This document shows, piece by piece, positions 8,429 through 16,916 of a stretch of DNA of 64,000 nt. The stretch is from DASQGA01 sp963762085. GTDB lineage: Bacteria > Actinomycetota > Thermoleophilia > Gaiellales > Gaiellaceae. Where the stretch lies: the NCBI GenBank assembly GCA_963762085.1, contig CAVXJD010000005.1, positions 62,001 through 126,000 of the forward strand, in the 5' to 3' direction. Each line of letters opens with the position of its first letter. The stretch's first letter is position 1. A model generated the notes under the pieces. The model was given only the letters and a program-made list of their open reading frames with translations, was not told the origin of the DNA and ran no database searches. Made by a program: the position numbers and the translations under genes.

Positions 8429-9132
8429 GCTGCGTCCTCGTTCGCGCGGCTCGCGAATGCCGCCTCGACGTGCTCGAGGTGCGCGGCCATGGCGGCTCCG
8501 GCAGCCTCGGCCGACCCGCTCCGGAGGGCCGCCACGATCCTCGCGTGGTCGGCGAGGCTGGTGGCCGCGACTCCGGGGAGGCCCACAGTCTTTGCCCGGC
8601 CCGCGAGAGCGAGCGCACCGACGCCGCTCATGATCCTGATCAGAAGCGGGTTCCGGGTCGCTCGTACGATCGCGGCGTGGAGCTCGACGTCGCGATCCAG
8701 CAGCTCCTCGGGATCGTCTCGCGCAGCCTCGCTGTCCTGGAGGATGCGGTCGAGCTCTTCGATCTCGCCGTCGCCGATACGCGCGGCGGCGAGCCGTGCG
8801 CACTCCGTCTCGAGCACCATCCTGACCTCGAAGAGGTGCAGGAGCGCCTCGTCCGAGATCGAGATGATGAACTGGAACGGCTCGGCGAGAAGCTCGGGCT
8901 CGAGGGAAGAGACGTACGTGCCGTCCCCGTGCCGCGAGACGAGGATGTTCATGACGACGAGAGCCCGGATCGCCTCGCGGAGCGTGGAGCGCGAGACGCC
9001 GAGCTGACGTGCAAGCTCACGCTCCGGAGGAAGGCGCTCGCCGGGCGCGAGCTCCCCGCCCTGGACGAGCTCCTGGATGCGACGGACCGCCTGCTCGGCC
9101 GCGGCGCTCCGCTTGATCGCCTGCGTGCTCAC
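8425..9132 (-). CDS. GntR-family transcriptional regulator, FadR/FCD subfamily
   Basis: A 235-residue repressor-type protein. The N-terminal winged helix (about residues 10-75) contains the family pattern ERELARQLGVSRSTLREAIR and the wing SRHGDGTYV. The C-terminal all-helical FCD domain (about 90-225) has the metal/ligand-binding region DRDVELHAAIVRATRNPLL. FadR-type regulators bind organic-acid effectors and release palindromic TGGTnnnACCA-like operators. Such a palindrome lies at 10181-10191 in front of the divergent transporter operon. The GTG start overlaps the upstream dehydrogenase stop by 4 bp. It most likely senses an acid intermediate of this pathway. Confidence 0.85.
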   Translation of the reverse strand: MSTQAIKRSAAAEQAVRRIQELVQGGELAPGERLPPERELARQLGVSRSTLREAIRALVVMNILVSRHGDGTYVSSLEPELLAEPFQFIISISDEALLHLFEVRMVLETECARLAAARIGDGEIEELDRILQDSEAARDDPEELLDRDVELHAAIVRATRNPLLIRIMSGVGALALAGRAKTVGLPGVAATSLADHARIVAALRSGSAEAAGAAMAAHLEHVEAAFASRANEDAA

Positions 9133-10061
9133 CGGCTCGCCAGCGCGATCGCCGTCTCGACAGCCTTGCGGCGAAGCTCGACCACAGCCTTCTCCGAGTA
9201 CCAGGCAACGTGCGGCGTCAGCACCGCGCCGGGCGCGGTGCGAAGCGGATGCGCCGCCCCCGGGGGCTCTTCCGCGAGCACGTCGATGCCGGCACCACGG
9301 AGCCGACCGGAGACGAGAGCTTCCGCCAGCGCGACCTCGTCGACCAGTCCGCCGCGGGCCGTGTTCAGGACGATCGCACCCTCGGGAAGCAATTCGAGCT
9401 CCGACCGCCTGATGAGGCCACGCGTTTCCTCGGTCAGGGGCACATGGAGGGAGAGCACGTCCGAGCGCCGTAGAAGGTCCTCGAAGGCCAAGGGCTCGAC
9501 GCCCTGCTCCCGCATTTCGTGTGGCTCGACGCCAGGGTCGTGCGCGGCGAGGCGCATGCCGAAGGCACTCCCTCGCATGCCCACCGCCCTTGCGATCTGA
9601 CCGAATCCGACGAGGCCGAGCCGGAGGTCGGCCACCCGCCGTGTCGGCCTGGCGACGTGCCACTCCCACCTTCCCGCCCGTGTCTGGACCGCCAGCTCGA
9701 CGATCCGCCGCTCGACGGCGAGGAGCAGAGCGATCGTGTGCTCGGCCACCTCCTCGACGCAATAGTCCGGAACGCGACCCACCGCGATGCCGCGAGCTTC
9801 GGCGACGTCCACCGCGATGTTGTCGACTCCAACTCCGTAACGCACGATTGCAGCGAGGCCGTTTGCGTCGGAGAGGGCGCGGGCGCCGACCGGCGCGAAC
9901 TGCACCAGCAGGGCGTCGGGCCGGTGGCGTTCGAGCGCTTCGGCAACGTCCTCTTCTGTGCGGCAGTCGGCCACGACCAGCTCCCAGCCGCCCTGCTTGG
10001 CTAGCTCTCGCTCCACGCGGGCGCCGTCGCCGAAATTCTGATCAGAGATGAGGATCCGCAT
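9129..10061 (-). CDS. D-isomer-specific 2-hydroxyacid dehydrogenase
   Basis: A 310-residue NAD-dependent dehydrogenase, first gene of the leftward operon. The Rossmann motif GLVGFGQIARAVG is at about 149-161. The catalytic Arg236 (NTARGGLVD), Glu265 (DVLAEEPP) and His284 (LTPHVAWYS) are all present. The family interconverts 2-hydroxy and 2-keto acids, for example glycerate/hydroxypyruvate or phosphoglycerate. With four SDRs nearby it probably handles a sugar-derived hydroxy acid. The ATG at 10061 lies about 24 bases downstream of a predicted start point. Confidence 0.85.
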   Translation of the reverse strand: MRILISDQNFGDGARVERELAKQGGWELVVADCRTEEDVAEALERHRPDALLVQFAPVGARALSDANGLAAIVRYGVGVDNIAVDVAEARGIAVGRVPDYCVEEVAEHTIALLLAVERRIVELAVQTRAGRWEWHVARPTRRVADLRLGLVGFGQIARAVGMRGSAFGMRLAAHDPGVEPHEMREQGVEPLAFEDLLRRSDVLSLHVPLTEETRGLIRRSELELLPEGAIVLNTARGGLVDEVALAEALVSGRLRGAGIDVLAEEPPGAAHPLRTAPGAVLTPHVAWYSEKAVVELRRKAVETAIALASR

Positions 10062-10091
10062 CGGCGAAAGGCCCGACCACCTGCCCGTGCG

Positions 10092-10121
10092 ACGCTAAAC
10101 GGCTGCTCGTGCGGCCGTCAA
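10092..10121 (-). promoter_or_regulatory. Predicted promoter of the leftward seven-gene operon
   Basis: On the minus strand TTGACG (10116-10121) and TAGCGT (10092-10097) are separated by 18 bp. TAGCGT fits the actinobacterial TAnnnT -10 pattern. The first start codon of the operon is at 10061. Confidence 0.5.
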
Positions 10122-10141
10122 GTGCGGCCTGCGAGCATAGT

Positions 10142-10171
10142 TTGACAGCCTTCCGCCGAGAGGCTTAGGGT
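10142..10171 (+). promoter_or_regulatory. Predicted promoter of the sugar ABC transporter operon
   Basis: A perfect TTGACA (10142-10147) is followed after 18 bp by TAGGGT (10166-10171), a TAnnnT-type -10. Transcription would start near 10178, immediately before the palindrome at 10181-10191. Confidence 0.55.
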
Positions 10172-10180
10172 CGGGCGTAT

Positions 10181-10191
10181 TGGTTTGACCA
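10181..10191. promoter_or_regulatory. FadR/GntR-type operator palindrome
   Basis: TGGTTTGACCA is a perfect inverted repeat (TGGT, 3-bp centre, ACCA). This has the half-sites and spacing of known FadR-type operators. It lies just downstream of the predicted -10 of the transporter operon, so a bound repressor would block initiation or elongation. The FadR-type gene at 8425-9132 is the obvious candidate to bind it. Confidence 0.55.
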
Positions 10192-10222
10192 GTCGTTCAC
10201 GTTGCTATCTGGAGGTCCGAAG

Positions 10223-11620
10223 GTGAATCAGTTCGAGCGGCCAATCTCACGACGTCAGCTTCTGCGTTACACGGCGGGAGGCCTCGCCGCAGCGAGCTTC
10301 GCCCCGTTCGTCGCCGCCTGTGGGGGCGACGACGAGGAGAGCACTGGAGCCGGTGATACGGGCACGGGCGCGGCGACACCGGGCAACCTCAAGATGTGGT
10401 GGTGGGGCGAGCAGGAAGCCGTCGGCGTCAAGAAGTGGGTCGACGACACCGTCGCCAAGTTCAAGGAGCAGCAGGGCTCGACCGTCAAGGCGACCCTGCT
10501 CGACACGGACGCGGTCATCCCTCAGTTCACGGAGGCGGCAGCCGCCGGGAACGTGCCGGACATCCAGTTCCTCTTCAACGGGATCTACCACATGGAGAAC
10601 GTGTGGCTCGGCTACCTCGACCCGTTGAACGAGCTCGTCGACGCCGACGTGCTCGAGAACTCGAACGCGACGCAGCTCTCGGTCTTCGAGGGCAAGCAAT
10701 ATCGGGTCGGCTTTTATCCGGTCGGATTCGGGCTCTCGTACAACAAGGACCTCTTCGAGCAGGCTGGCCTGGACCCAGACTCGCCGCCGGAGGACTGGGA
10801 CAGCTTCGTGGACGCCTGCGACAAGCTGAAGGCCAAGGACGTCATCCCGATCGGCGGCGGCGTCAAGGACGGATACCTCGGCGAGTGGTACCTCGTCAAC
10901 ACGCTGACGCAGAATCTCGACTCGGCCCAGGACGCGCTCAGCCTTTTCATCGGCGACCTCGACTGGCGTGACCCCAAGTATCACGAGCACTGGGTCAAGC
11001 TCGAAGAGCTGAAGAAGGCCGGCTACTTCAACGACGACATCGGCTCGGTCGAGCTCTACCAGGGCATTCAGCTCTACGACACGGGCAAAGCCGCGATGTG
11101 CTTCAACACGACTCCTTCAATCCCGAACTCCCAGAAGCAGCTCGGCGCCGAGAAAGTTGGCTACATGGTCATGCCGACGTTCGGCACCGGCGAGATGGCG
11201 GGGACACCGATCACCGACACGCAGGGCTTCGGAATTCCGTCCAAGGCAGCGGACAAGGCCAACGCCGCAGCGTTCCTCGAGTTCATGCACTCGGACGAGC
11301 GTGTGAATGCGATGTGGGAGCTCTCGACGCAGATTCCGGCCAACAAGACGTTCGACGCGAGCGCAATCGAGGATCCGCTGCTCAAGACGATCGACGAGAA
11401 GTGGGTGGCCGGCGACACGAACGTCTACATCGCCGACCTGATGCCGACCCTCTTCTGGACCGACGCGATGTTCGTCAACTCGCAGAAAATCCTGAACGGC
11501 GAGTCGACCGGGGAGAAGGCGGGCGAGGTAGCTGCCGAGGTGACTGCCAAGTGGAAGAAGCAGAATCCCGACCTGCTCGAGAACTACAAGAAGTGGGGTG
11601 CGGATCTGGCCGAGGCGTAG
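10223..11620 (+). CDS. Sugar ABC transporter substrate-binding lipoprotein (Tat-type signal)
   Basis: A 465-residue family 1 extracellular solute-binding protein. The N-terminus carries a twin-arginine motif (ISRRQLLRYTAGG), a hydrophobic stretch and a lipobox ending VAAC, so it should be exported folded and lipid-anchored. A glycine/threonine-rich linker follows, then the two-lobe binding domain starting near LKMWWWGEQE. I chose GTG 10223 because GGAGG sits seven bases upstream (10211-10215); a TTG seven codons earlier has no ribosome site. It heads an operon with two permeases and the ATPase. The aromatic-rich start of the binding domain is typical of sugar or polyol binders. Confidence 0.9.
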   Translation: MNQFERPISRRQLLRYTAGGLAAASFAPFVAACGGDDEESTGAGDTGTGAATPGNLKMWWWGEQEAVGVKKWVDDTVAKFKEQQGSTVKATLLDTDAVIPQFTEAAAAGNVPDIQFLFNGIYHMENVWLGYLDPLNELVDADVLENSNATQLSVFEGKQYRVGFYPVGFGLSYNKDLFEQAGLDPDSPPEDWDSFVDACDKLKAKDVIPIGGGVKDGYLGEWYLVNTLTQNLDSAQDALSLFIGDLDWRDPKYHEHWVKLEELKKAGYFNDDIGSVELYQGIQLYDTGKAAMCFNTTPSIPNSQKQLGAEKVGYMVMPTFGTGEMAGTPITDTQGFGIPSKAADKANAAAFLEFMHSDERVNAMWELSTQIPANKTFDASAIEDPLLKTIDEKWVAGDTNVYIADLMPTLFWTDAMFVNSQKILNGESTGEKAGEVAAEVTAKWKKQNPDLLENYKKWGADLAEA

Positions 11621-11641
11621 GCCGGTCGCGCACGAGCTCGC

Positions 11642-12517
11642 ATGCTGAGGACGCGCCCATGGGTGCCATACGCCTACCTCGCGCCGGCGGTGGCACTCAT
11701 CGGGCTCGTCTTCGCCTACCCGGTGGCGCGGGTGATCGACTTCTCGATGCGCCTGATCCGAGGCGACAGCGGGCCCTTCGTCGGGCGACTCAACTACGAG
11801 CTGGTACTCGAAGACCCGACCTTCCACGCGGCCCTGAAACACAGCGCGATCCTGCTCCTGACGGTGCCGGTGCTCGTCGCGATCGCACTCCTCGTCTCCG
11901 TGCTCCTTTTCGACCGGGTGCGCGGCTGGCGCGTGTACCGAAGCGTCTTCTTTCTTCCCTACATCCTCGCGGTTCCGGTCGTCGGCATCGTCGCCAGCTA
12001 CATCTTCACGCGGAACGGTGCCCTCAACGACATCCTTCGACAGGTCGGCCTCGAGCGGCTTGCAGTCGACTGGATCGGAAGCTCGCGCTACGCCCTACTG
12101 ACACTCATGATCGTGATCGTCTGGCGCGAGGTCGGCTTCGGGATCATCGTCTTCCTGGCGCGCCTGCTGACCATGAACGAGGAGGCGATCGAAGCGGCGC
12201 GGATCGACGGGGCCGGGTGGTGGGCGCGCCTTCGCTTCATCATCATCCCGGAGCTCCGGGGCACGATGGAGTTCTACGCGGTCGTCGCCGGCATCACGAT
12301 GCTCGCCTGGGTCTTCGCCTACGTGTTCACGCTGACGAAGGGCGGGCCCGGCACTGCGACGACCGTGATCGAGCTCTACATCTACAACCAGGGGCTCCGT
12401 AACTCCCTGCCGGGAATGGCTTCAGCAGCCGCCGTCATCCTCCTCGCCTTCACCACGGTCCTGATCACGATCCTCTTCTGGCTCCGGGCCCGAGCTCGAG
12501 AAGAGGAAGTCGCATGA
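11642..12517 (+). CDS. Sugar ABC transporter permease, MalF type
   Basis: A 291-residue membrane subunit with six predicted helices. The cytoplasmic EAA loop (EEAIEAARIDGAGWWARLRF) near residue 180 docks on the ATPase. It forms the channel with the following gene, whose ATG overlaps this stop by 4 bp (ATGA). The gap to the binding-protein gene is only 21 bases. Carbohydrate uptake transporter-1 architecture (one lipoprotein, two different permeases, one separate ATPase) is complete in this locus. Confidence 0.9.
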   Translation: MLRTRPWVPYAYLAPAVALIGLVFAYPVARVIDFSMRLIRGDSGPFVGRLNYELVLEDPTFHAALKHSAILLLTVPVLVAIALLVSVLLFDRVRGWRVYRSVFFLPYILAVPVVGIVASYIFTRNGALNDILRQVGLERLAVDWIGSSRYALLTLMIVIVWREVGFGIIVFLARLLTMNEEAIEAARIDGAGWWARLRFIIIPELRGTMEFYAVVAGITMLAWVFAYVFTLTKGGPGTATTVIELYIYNQGLRNSLPGMASAAAVILLAFTTVLITILFWLRARAREEEVA

Positions 12518-13389
12518 GCAGCGTCGAGGCTCCCGCGTTGCCCGGCGTGCGACGGCCCCGACGGCTGCGTTCTCGACTCGGCAAGATCCTCCGCCAGCTC
12601 GTGCTTGCGGGTGCCGCGCTCACTGCGCTCTACCCGATCGTGTTCATGGCGTCGACGGCTTTCAAGGACCGCGCCCAGTACCTCGAGAACCAGTACGACC
12701 TGCCCTGGCCGCTGTATTTCGGAAACTTCTCTGCAGCCTTGCGCGGGGGCACGTTCTTTCTCTGGTTCAAGAACAGCGTCATCCTCACTACCGGCTCCGT
12801 CATCCTCTGCACCGTCTGCGCCGCCCTCGCCGCGTTCGCGGTGGCTCGCATGCGGTTCCGCGGCCGTGACGTGTTCTTCTCCCTGAACGTAGCGCTCATG
12901 GTTGTCCCTCCCGTGGTGATGCTGATCCCGCTCTTCGTCCTCTTCGTCGACCTCGGCCTCGTGAGCACCTACCAGGGAACGATCCTGATCTATGCGGGCT
13001 TGACGATCCCGTTCTCGATCTACCTGCTCGCCAACTTCTTCCGAGCGATCCCGCGCGAGCTGATCGAATCCGCCCTCACCGACGGCGCCACCAACCTGCG
13101 CGTGCTCGTGCAGATCATCCTCCCCCTCTCCGCCCCCGCGCTCGTGACGCTCGTGGTCGTGAACGCGCTCTGGGTGTGGAACGAGCTCCTGATCGCGCTC
13201 GTCTTCCTCCCTGAGGACGAGCTGAAAACGCTCATGGTGGGAATCACGGTGTTCCGCTCGCGCTACAACCTCGACGTGCCGATCACGATGGCCGGGATGC
13301 TCCTGGCGTCGATCCCGATGATCCTCCTCTACATCTTCGGCCAGCGCTTCTTCATCCGTGGCCTGACCGCCGGCGCGGTGAAGGGATAG
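12514..13389 (+). CDS. Sugar ABC transporter permease, MalG type
   Basis: A 291-residue partner permease with a longer hydrophilic N-terminus (about 30 residues) before its first helix, as usual for MalG-like subunits. The EAA loop reads PRELIESALTDGATNLRVLV at about residues 177-196. It lacks a signal peptide and has six predicted membrane segments. It overlaps the upstream permease by 4 bp and is followed after two bases by an SDR gene, so transport and metabolism genes are in one transcript. Confidence 0.9.
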   Translation: MSSVEAPALPGVRRPRRLRSRLGKILRQLVLAGAALTALYPIVFMASTAFKDRAQYLENQYDLPWPLYFGNFSAALRGGTFFLWFKNSVILTTGSVILCTVCAALAAFAVARMRFRGRDVFFSLNVALMVVPPVVMLIPLFVLFVDLGLVSTYQGTILIYAGLTIPFSIYLLANFFRAIPRELIESALTDGATNLRVLVQIILPLSAPALVTLVVVNALWVWNELLIALVFLPEDELKTLMVGITVFRSRYNLDVPITMAGMLLASIPMILLYIFGQRFFIRGLTAGAVKG

Positions 13390-13391
13390 CC

Positions 13392-14171
13392 ATGGCCGGG
13401 CGCTTCGACCGAAAGGGCGTCATCGTCACCGGCGCGGGCCGGGGAATCGGACGGGCGATCGCGCAGCGTTTTGCCTCGGAGGGCGCCGACGTTATGTGCG
13501 TAGGGCGCACGCTCGAGCCGCTGGAAGAGACCGTCGCGCTCTGCGGAAGTGGGTTCGCGCACGCGGCGGACGTGTCCGTGAGCTCCGAAGTCGGCGGGCT
13601 GGTCGACGCCGCCCTCGCCCGCTGGGACCGGATCGACGTGCTCGTCAACAACGCCGGCATCGACGACGAGACCCCGTTCCTCGACATGGAGGAGGAGAAC
13701 TGGGACGCGGTGATCGCGACGAACCTGAAGGGGCCCTTCGTCGTCTCCCAGCTCGTCGCCCGCGCCATGACCAAGCAGGGGGGCGGCGTCATCCTCCACA
13801 ACGCCTCGATCGACGCCTCGGGCGGAGACGGGCCGTTCGCCAGCTACAACGCCTCGAAGGCCGGCATCCTCGGGCTCAACCGGACGATGGCCGTCGAGCT
13901 CGCTCCCCACGGTATTCGCGTCAACGCGGTCAGCCCCGGCTTCACTCACACGGACATGACCGAGCGGGCCGTAGGCCCCAAGCTGATGGAGTACCTCCTG
14001 CACGACTTCGACCGCGTTCCTATGCGCCGGCTCGTGAAGCCCGAGGAGATCGCAGCCGCGTTCGCGTTCCTCGCTTCCGAGGACGCCTCGGGGATCACGG
14101 GCATCAACCTGACGGTGGATTGTGGCCTGACCGCCAACTGGTACATCCTCGAGACACTGCCCACCGAGTGA
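13392..14171 (+). CDS. SDR-family NAD(P)-dependent oxidoreductase in the transporter operon
   Basis: A 259-residue short-chain dehydrogenase. Motifs are TGAGRGIG (13-20), VNNAG (85-89), and catalytic Ser139, Tyr152 and Lys156, with a late TGINLTVDCG segment. Being co-transcribed with the importer and an epimerase-like gene, it probably carries out the first oxidation of the imported sugar or polyol. The stop overlaps the next start as GTGA. The final ten residues (NWYILETLPTE) extend slightly past the usual family end. Confidence 0.85.
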   Translation: MAGRFDRKGVIVTGAGRGIGRAIAQRFASEGADVMCVGRTLEPLEETVALCGSGFAHAADVSVSSEVGGLVDAALARWDRIDVLVNNAGIDDETPFLDMEEENWDAVIATNLKGPFVVSQLVARAMTKQGGGVILHNASIDASGGDGPFASYNASKAGILGLNRTMAVELAPHGIRVNAVSPGFTHTDMTERAVGPKLMEYLLHDFDRVPMRRLVKPEEIAAAFAFLASEDASGITGINLTVDCGLTANWYILETLPTE

Positions 14172-15124
14172 GAAGCGGCTGGCGGGAGCTGCCGCTGGAG
14201 AACGAGGAGCTTCGAGTCGTCGTCCTCCCCGATCGGGGCGCGGAGATCGTCGAGCTTCTCCACCGGCCCTCCGGAATCGATCCCCTCTTCCACGCCCCCT
14301 GGGGCCTCGAGCCGCCAGGCTCGCCCGCGCGTCAGGGAAGCGAAGGCCACGAGTTTCTGGAGGTCTACGCGGGGGGCTGGCAAGAGCTCTTCCCGAGCGT
14401 CAACGATCCGTGCACGTACCGAGGACGTCCGATCCCCTTCCACGGCGAAGTGGCGACGCTGCCGTGGGACTGCGAACGCGATGGCGGCTCGCTGCATTGC
14501 AGGGTGCGCTGCCGCGAGACGCCCTTCTTGCTCGAGCGCGTCATGCGGCTCCAGGGCGGCTCACTCGTCCTCGAGGAACGAGTCCGGAACGAGGGTGACG
14601 AGCTTGCGCACTTCGTCTGGGGCCACCACTGCGTCCTCGGGCCTCCGTTCCTGGAGGCGGGCTGCCGCCTCCGCGTGCCGGCCGGGACGATCGAGACGAT
14701 TCCGGAGATGTGGGAAGACACCGCCCGGCTCGAGCCGGGCCAGCGGGAGCCGTGGCCGGAGGCCCGCCTGAGACAGGGCGGGACCGTTGATCTCACGGTC
14801 GTGCCGGGCCCGGAGGAGGAGAGCCACGACGACGTCTATCTGACCGACCTCGATGACGGTTGGGCATCGGTCGAAAATCCGAGGCTCGGGCTCATGTTCT
14901 GCCTCGACTGGGATCCCGCCGTCTTCCACTGGGTGATCTCCTGGCAGCCCTACGGCGGCGCGCGCGCAATGCCGCTCGCCGGCTCCTACGCGCTCGGCGT
15001 CGAGCCGTGGGTGACGAAGCTCAACCTCGAGCAGGCCGTCGAGGCCGGCGAGGCGATGGAACTCGAACCGGGGGCCGAGTTCGCGACCACGCTCAGTGCG
15101 GAGATCCAGGAGAGTACGAGGTAG
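14168..15124 (+). CDS. Aldose 1-epimerase-like (galactose mutarotase fold) protein
   Basis: A 318-residue beta-sandwich protein of the mutarotase-like superfamily. Supporting features are the N-terminal REL-ENEELRVVVLPDRGAEI pattern, the YAGGWQELFPS segment, the histidine-containing HFVWGHHCVLGPPF segment where the catalytic His is expected, and the C-terminal WQPYGG...GVEPW region. It may interconvert sugar anomers or epimers, or only bind them. The GTG start forms a GTGA overlap with the SDR gene; the frame extends upstream only as a shadow of that gene. The next gene's ATG follows its stop directly. Confidence 0.7.
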   Translation: MRSGWRELPLENEELRVVVLPDRGAEIVELLHRPSGIDPLFHAPWGLEPPGSPARQGSEGHEFLEVYAGGWQELFPSVNDPCTYRGRPIPFHGEVATLPWDCERDGGSLHCRVRCRETPFLLERVMRLQGGSLVLEERVRNEGDELAHFVWGHHCVLGPPFLEAGCRLRVPAGTIETIPEMWEDTARLEPGQREPWPEARLRQGGTVDLTVVPGPEEESHDDVYLTDLDDGWASVENPRLGLMFCLDWDPAVFHWVISWQPYGGARAMPLAGSYALGVEPWVTKLNLEQAVEAGEAMELEPGAEFATTLSAEIQESTR

Positions 15125-16324
15125 ATGGCACCAGTCACGTTCAGCTCCGTTGGCAAGGTCTACGGCAATGGCACGCGAGCAGTCGACAACTTCGACCTCG
15201 AGGTGGCCGACGGCGAGTTCGTCGTCTTCGTGGGCCCCTCCGGCTGCGGGAAGACCACGGCCCTCCGGATGGTCGCTGGGCTCGAGGAGATCTCGGAAGG
15301 GGAGATCCGGATCGGCGACCGGATCGTGAACGACCTCGAGCCCCGTGAGCGGGACGTGGCGATGGTCTTCCAGAACTACGCCCTCTATCCGCACATGTCG
15401 GTCTACGAGAACATCTCGTTCGGCCTGCGGATGCAGAAGCTCAAGAAGGGGAAGATCCACGAGCGCGTCACGGAGATCAGCCGCGTGCTCGGGCTCGACG
15501 AGCTCCTACAGCGGAAGCCACGTCAGCTCTCGGGAGGACAGCGCCAACGAGTTGCGATGGGACGCGCAATCGTGCGTGACCCAAGCGTCTTCCTGATGGA
15601 CGAGCCCCTCTCGAACCTGGACGCACGGCTTCGGGTTCAGATGCGCGCCGAGATCGCGCGGATCCAGCGCGAGCTGAGCGCGACGACCATCTATGTCACG
15701 CACGACCAGGTCGAGGCGATGACGATGGGCGACCGTGTGGCCGTCCTCCGCAAGGGCGTCCTCCAGCAGACGGACGAGCCGCAGGTCCTGTACGACCGGC
15801 CGGTCAACCTTTTCGTCGCGAGCTTCATTGGCAGCCCGTCCATGAACCTCCTGCAGGCATCGCTCGAGCGGCGGAACGGCTCCCTGACCGCACGGATCGG
15901 CCCTCAGGAGCTGGCCGTGCCATCAGAGGTCGCGGCTGCGCGGCCCGGTCTGGCAGCGTACGAAGGGAAGACCGTGGGCATCGGGATCCGGCCCGAGCAC
16001 GTGGAGGACGCGAGCATCGGCCCGAGTGAAGCCCCGCGCCTCCGCGGCACGGTGCTCGTCATGGAGGCGCTCGGCTCCGAGCGACTCGCTCATCTGGAGC
16101 TGGACGCCCGGCCGGTCGTCACGGAGGAAGTGCTCGAGATCGCTGCGGACACCGACGCGGCCGTCGCAGCGGACCTCCAGTCCGGGTCGCGGGGCGAACG
16201 CGCGGCGTTCGTAGCGCGCTTCGACGCCGCGTCCACGGCCCGCGGCGGCCAGGAGGTCGAGATGACGGTGAAGCCGGAGCTGCTCCAGTTCTTCGACCTG
16301 GACACCGGCCAGGCGATCTACTGA
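15125..16324 (+). CDS. Sugar ABC transporter ATPase (UgpC/MsmX/MalK type)
   Basis: A 399-residue ATPase that powers the importer. Walker A is GPSGCGKTT (about 38-46), the signature is LSGGQRQRVAMGRA, Walker B is FLMDEPLSNLD and the switch histidine lies in YVTHDQ. The C-terminal third is the TOBE regulatory domain typical of carbohydrate importers. It is the last gene of the rightward operon and begins directly after the epimerase stop. The family often serves several importers in a cell, but here it is genetically linked to one. Confidence 0.92.
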   Translation: MAPVTFSSVGKVYGNGTRAVDNFDLEVADGEFVVFVGPSGCGKTTALRMVAGLEEISEGEIRIGDRIVNDLEPRERDVAMVFQNYALYPHMSVYENISFGLRMQKLKKGKIHERVTEISRVLGLDELLQRKPRQLSGGQRQRVAMGRAIVRDPSVFLMDEPLSNLDARLRVQMRAEIARIQRELSATTIYVTHDQVEAMTMGDRVAVLRKGVLQQTDEPQVLYDRPVNLFVASFIGSPSMNLLQASLERRNGSLTARIGPQELAVPSEVAAARPGLAAYEGKTVGIGIRPEHVEDASIGPSEAPRLRGTVLVMEALGSERLAHLELDARPVVTEEVLEIAADTDAAVAADLQSGSRGERAAFVARFDAASTARGGQEVEMTVKPELLQFFDLDTGQAIY

Positions 16325-16331
16325 GGAGCAA

Positions 16332-16877
16332 TCAGGCGGCCGAGCGAGACCGCGCCGCTGTTGCAAGCTCCGCCGGGAAACGCTCGAGGATCCAGCCAGG
16401 ACCGAGTCGGTCGCGCCGGTACGGCCGGCCGTTCACGAGCGCGTAGTCGCGCCGGCGGACGTCCATCGGCAGGCGCGACTCGATCGGATAAAACCGGTTG
16501 TGGCGCTCGATCAGATCGTTGACGGCGCCGAAGTCCCAGCGAGCCGCCCGACGGCGCCAGCGGCGCTCGAATGCCTCGGGATCGCCTGCGCACACCTCGG
16601 CCAGCTCCCGCCAGGACGTGTCCAGCGCCTCCTCATGTCCACGGGTCTCGGCCTCGATCTCGCGAATGCGAACCATGTAAGGCAGCGGCCCGCCCCGGGA
16701 GAGTGTGTAGCCCTCCGCAGATGGGCGGAAGTGATTCGGCCGCGGCCGGATACGCCGGTTCCGAAACGGCTCGCCCTCGAGCTCATGTTCCAGGAGCTCC
16801 CGCTCGGCACGCTCGAGCCCGTCCTCTTCGCGCACGCCCCACTGGCCCAGGACCCGCTTTCGCTCCCACCTGTCCAC
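16332..16877 (-). CDS. Conserved-looking hypothetical protein, 181 aa
   Basis: Not recognised. The protein is soluble, rich in Arg and Glu, with probable helices at 1-35 and 70-115 and a well-ordered tail around IERHNRFYPIESRLPMDVR and DYALVNGRPYRR. No Cys pairs, signal peptide or membrane segment. It sits alone between the transporter operon, which ends eight bases away and converges on it, and the Rieske gene. Codon use matches the neighbours. The aromatic/proline-rich C-terminal third looks like a conserved interaction surface, but I cannot assign a function. Confidence 0.6.
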   Translation of the reverse strand: MDRWERKRVLGQWGVREEDGLERAERELLEHELEGEPFRNRRIRPRPNHFRPSAEGYTLSRGGPLPYMVRIREIEAETRGHEEALDTSWRELAEVCAGDPEAFERRWRRRAARWDFGAVNDLIERHNRFYPIESRLPMDVRRRDYALVNGRPYRRDRLGPGWILERFPAELATAARSRSAA

Positions 16878-16916
16878 ACGCCCATTCTGCCGAGCGCGGA
16901 TGGCGTCGCGTAATCC

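Noticed and set aside
8425..9762. Extended form of the GntR regulator with 210 extra N-terminal residues
   Set aside because: The extension is antisense-like, arginine/glycine-rich sequence overlapping the dehydrogenase; the wHTH domain begins right after GTG 9132.
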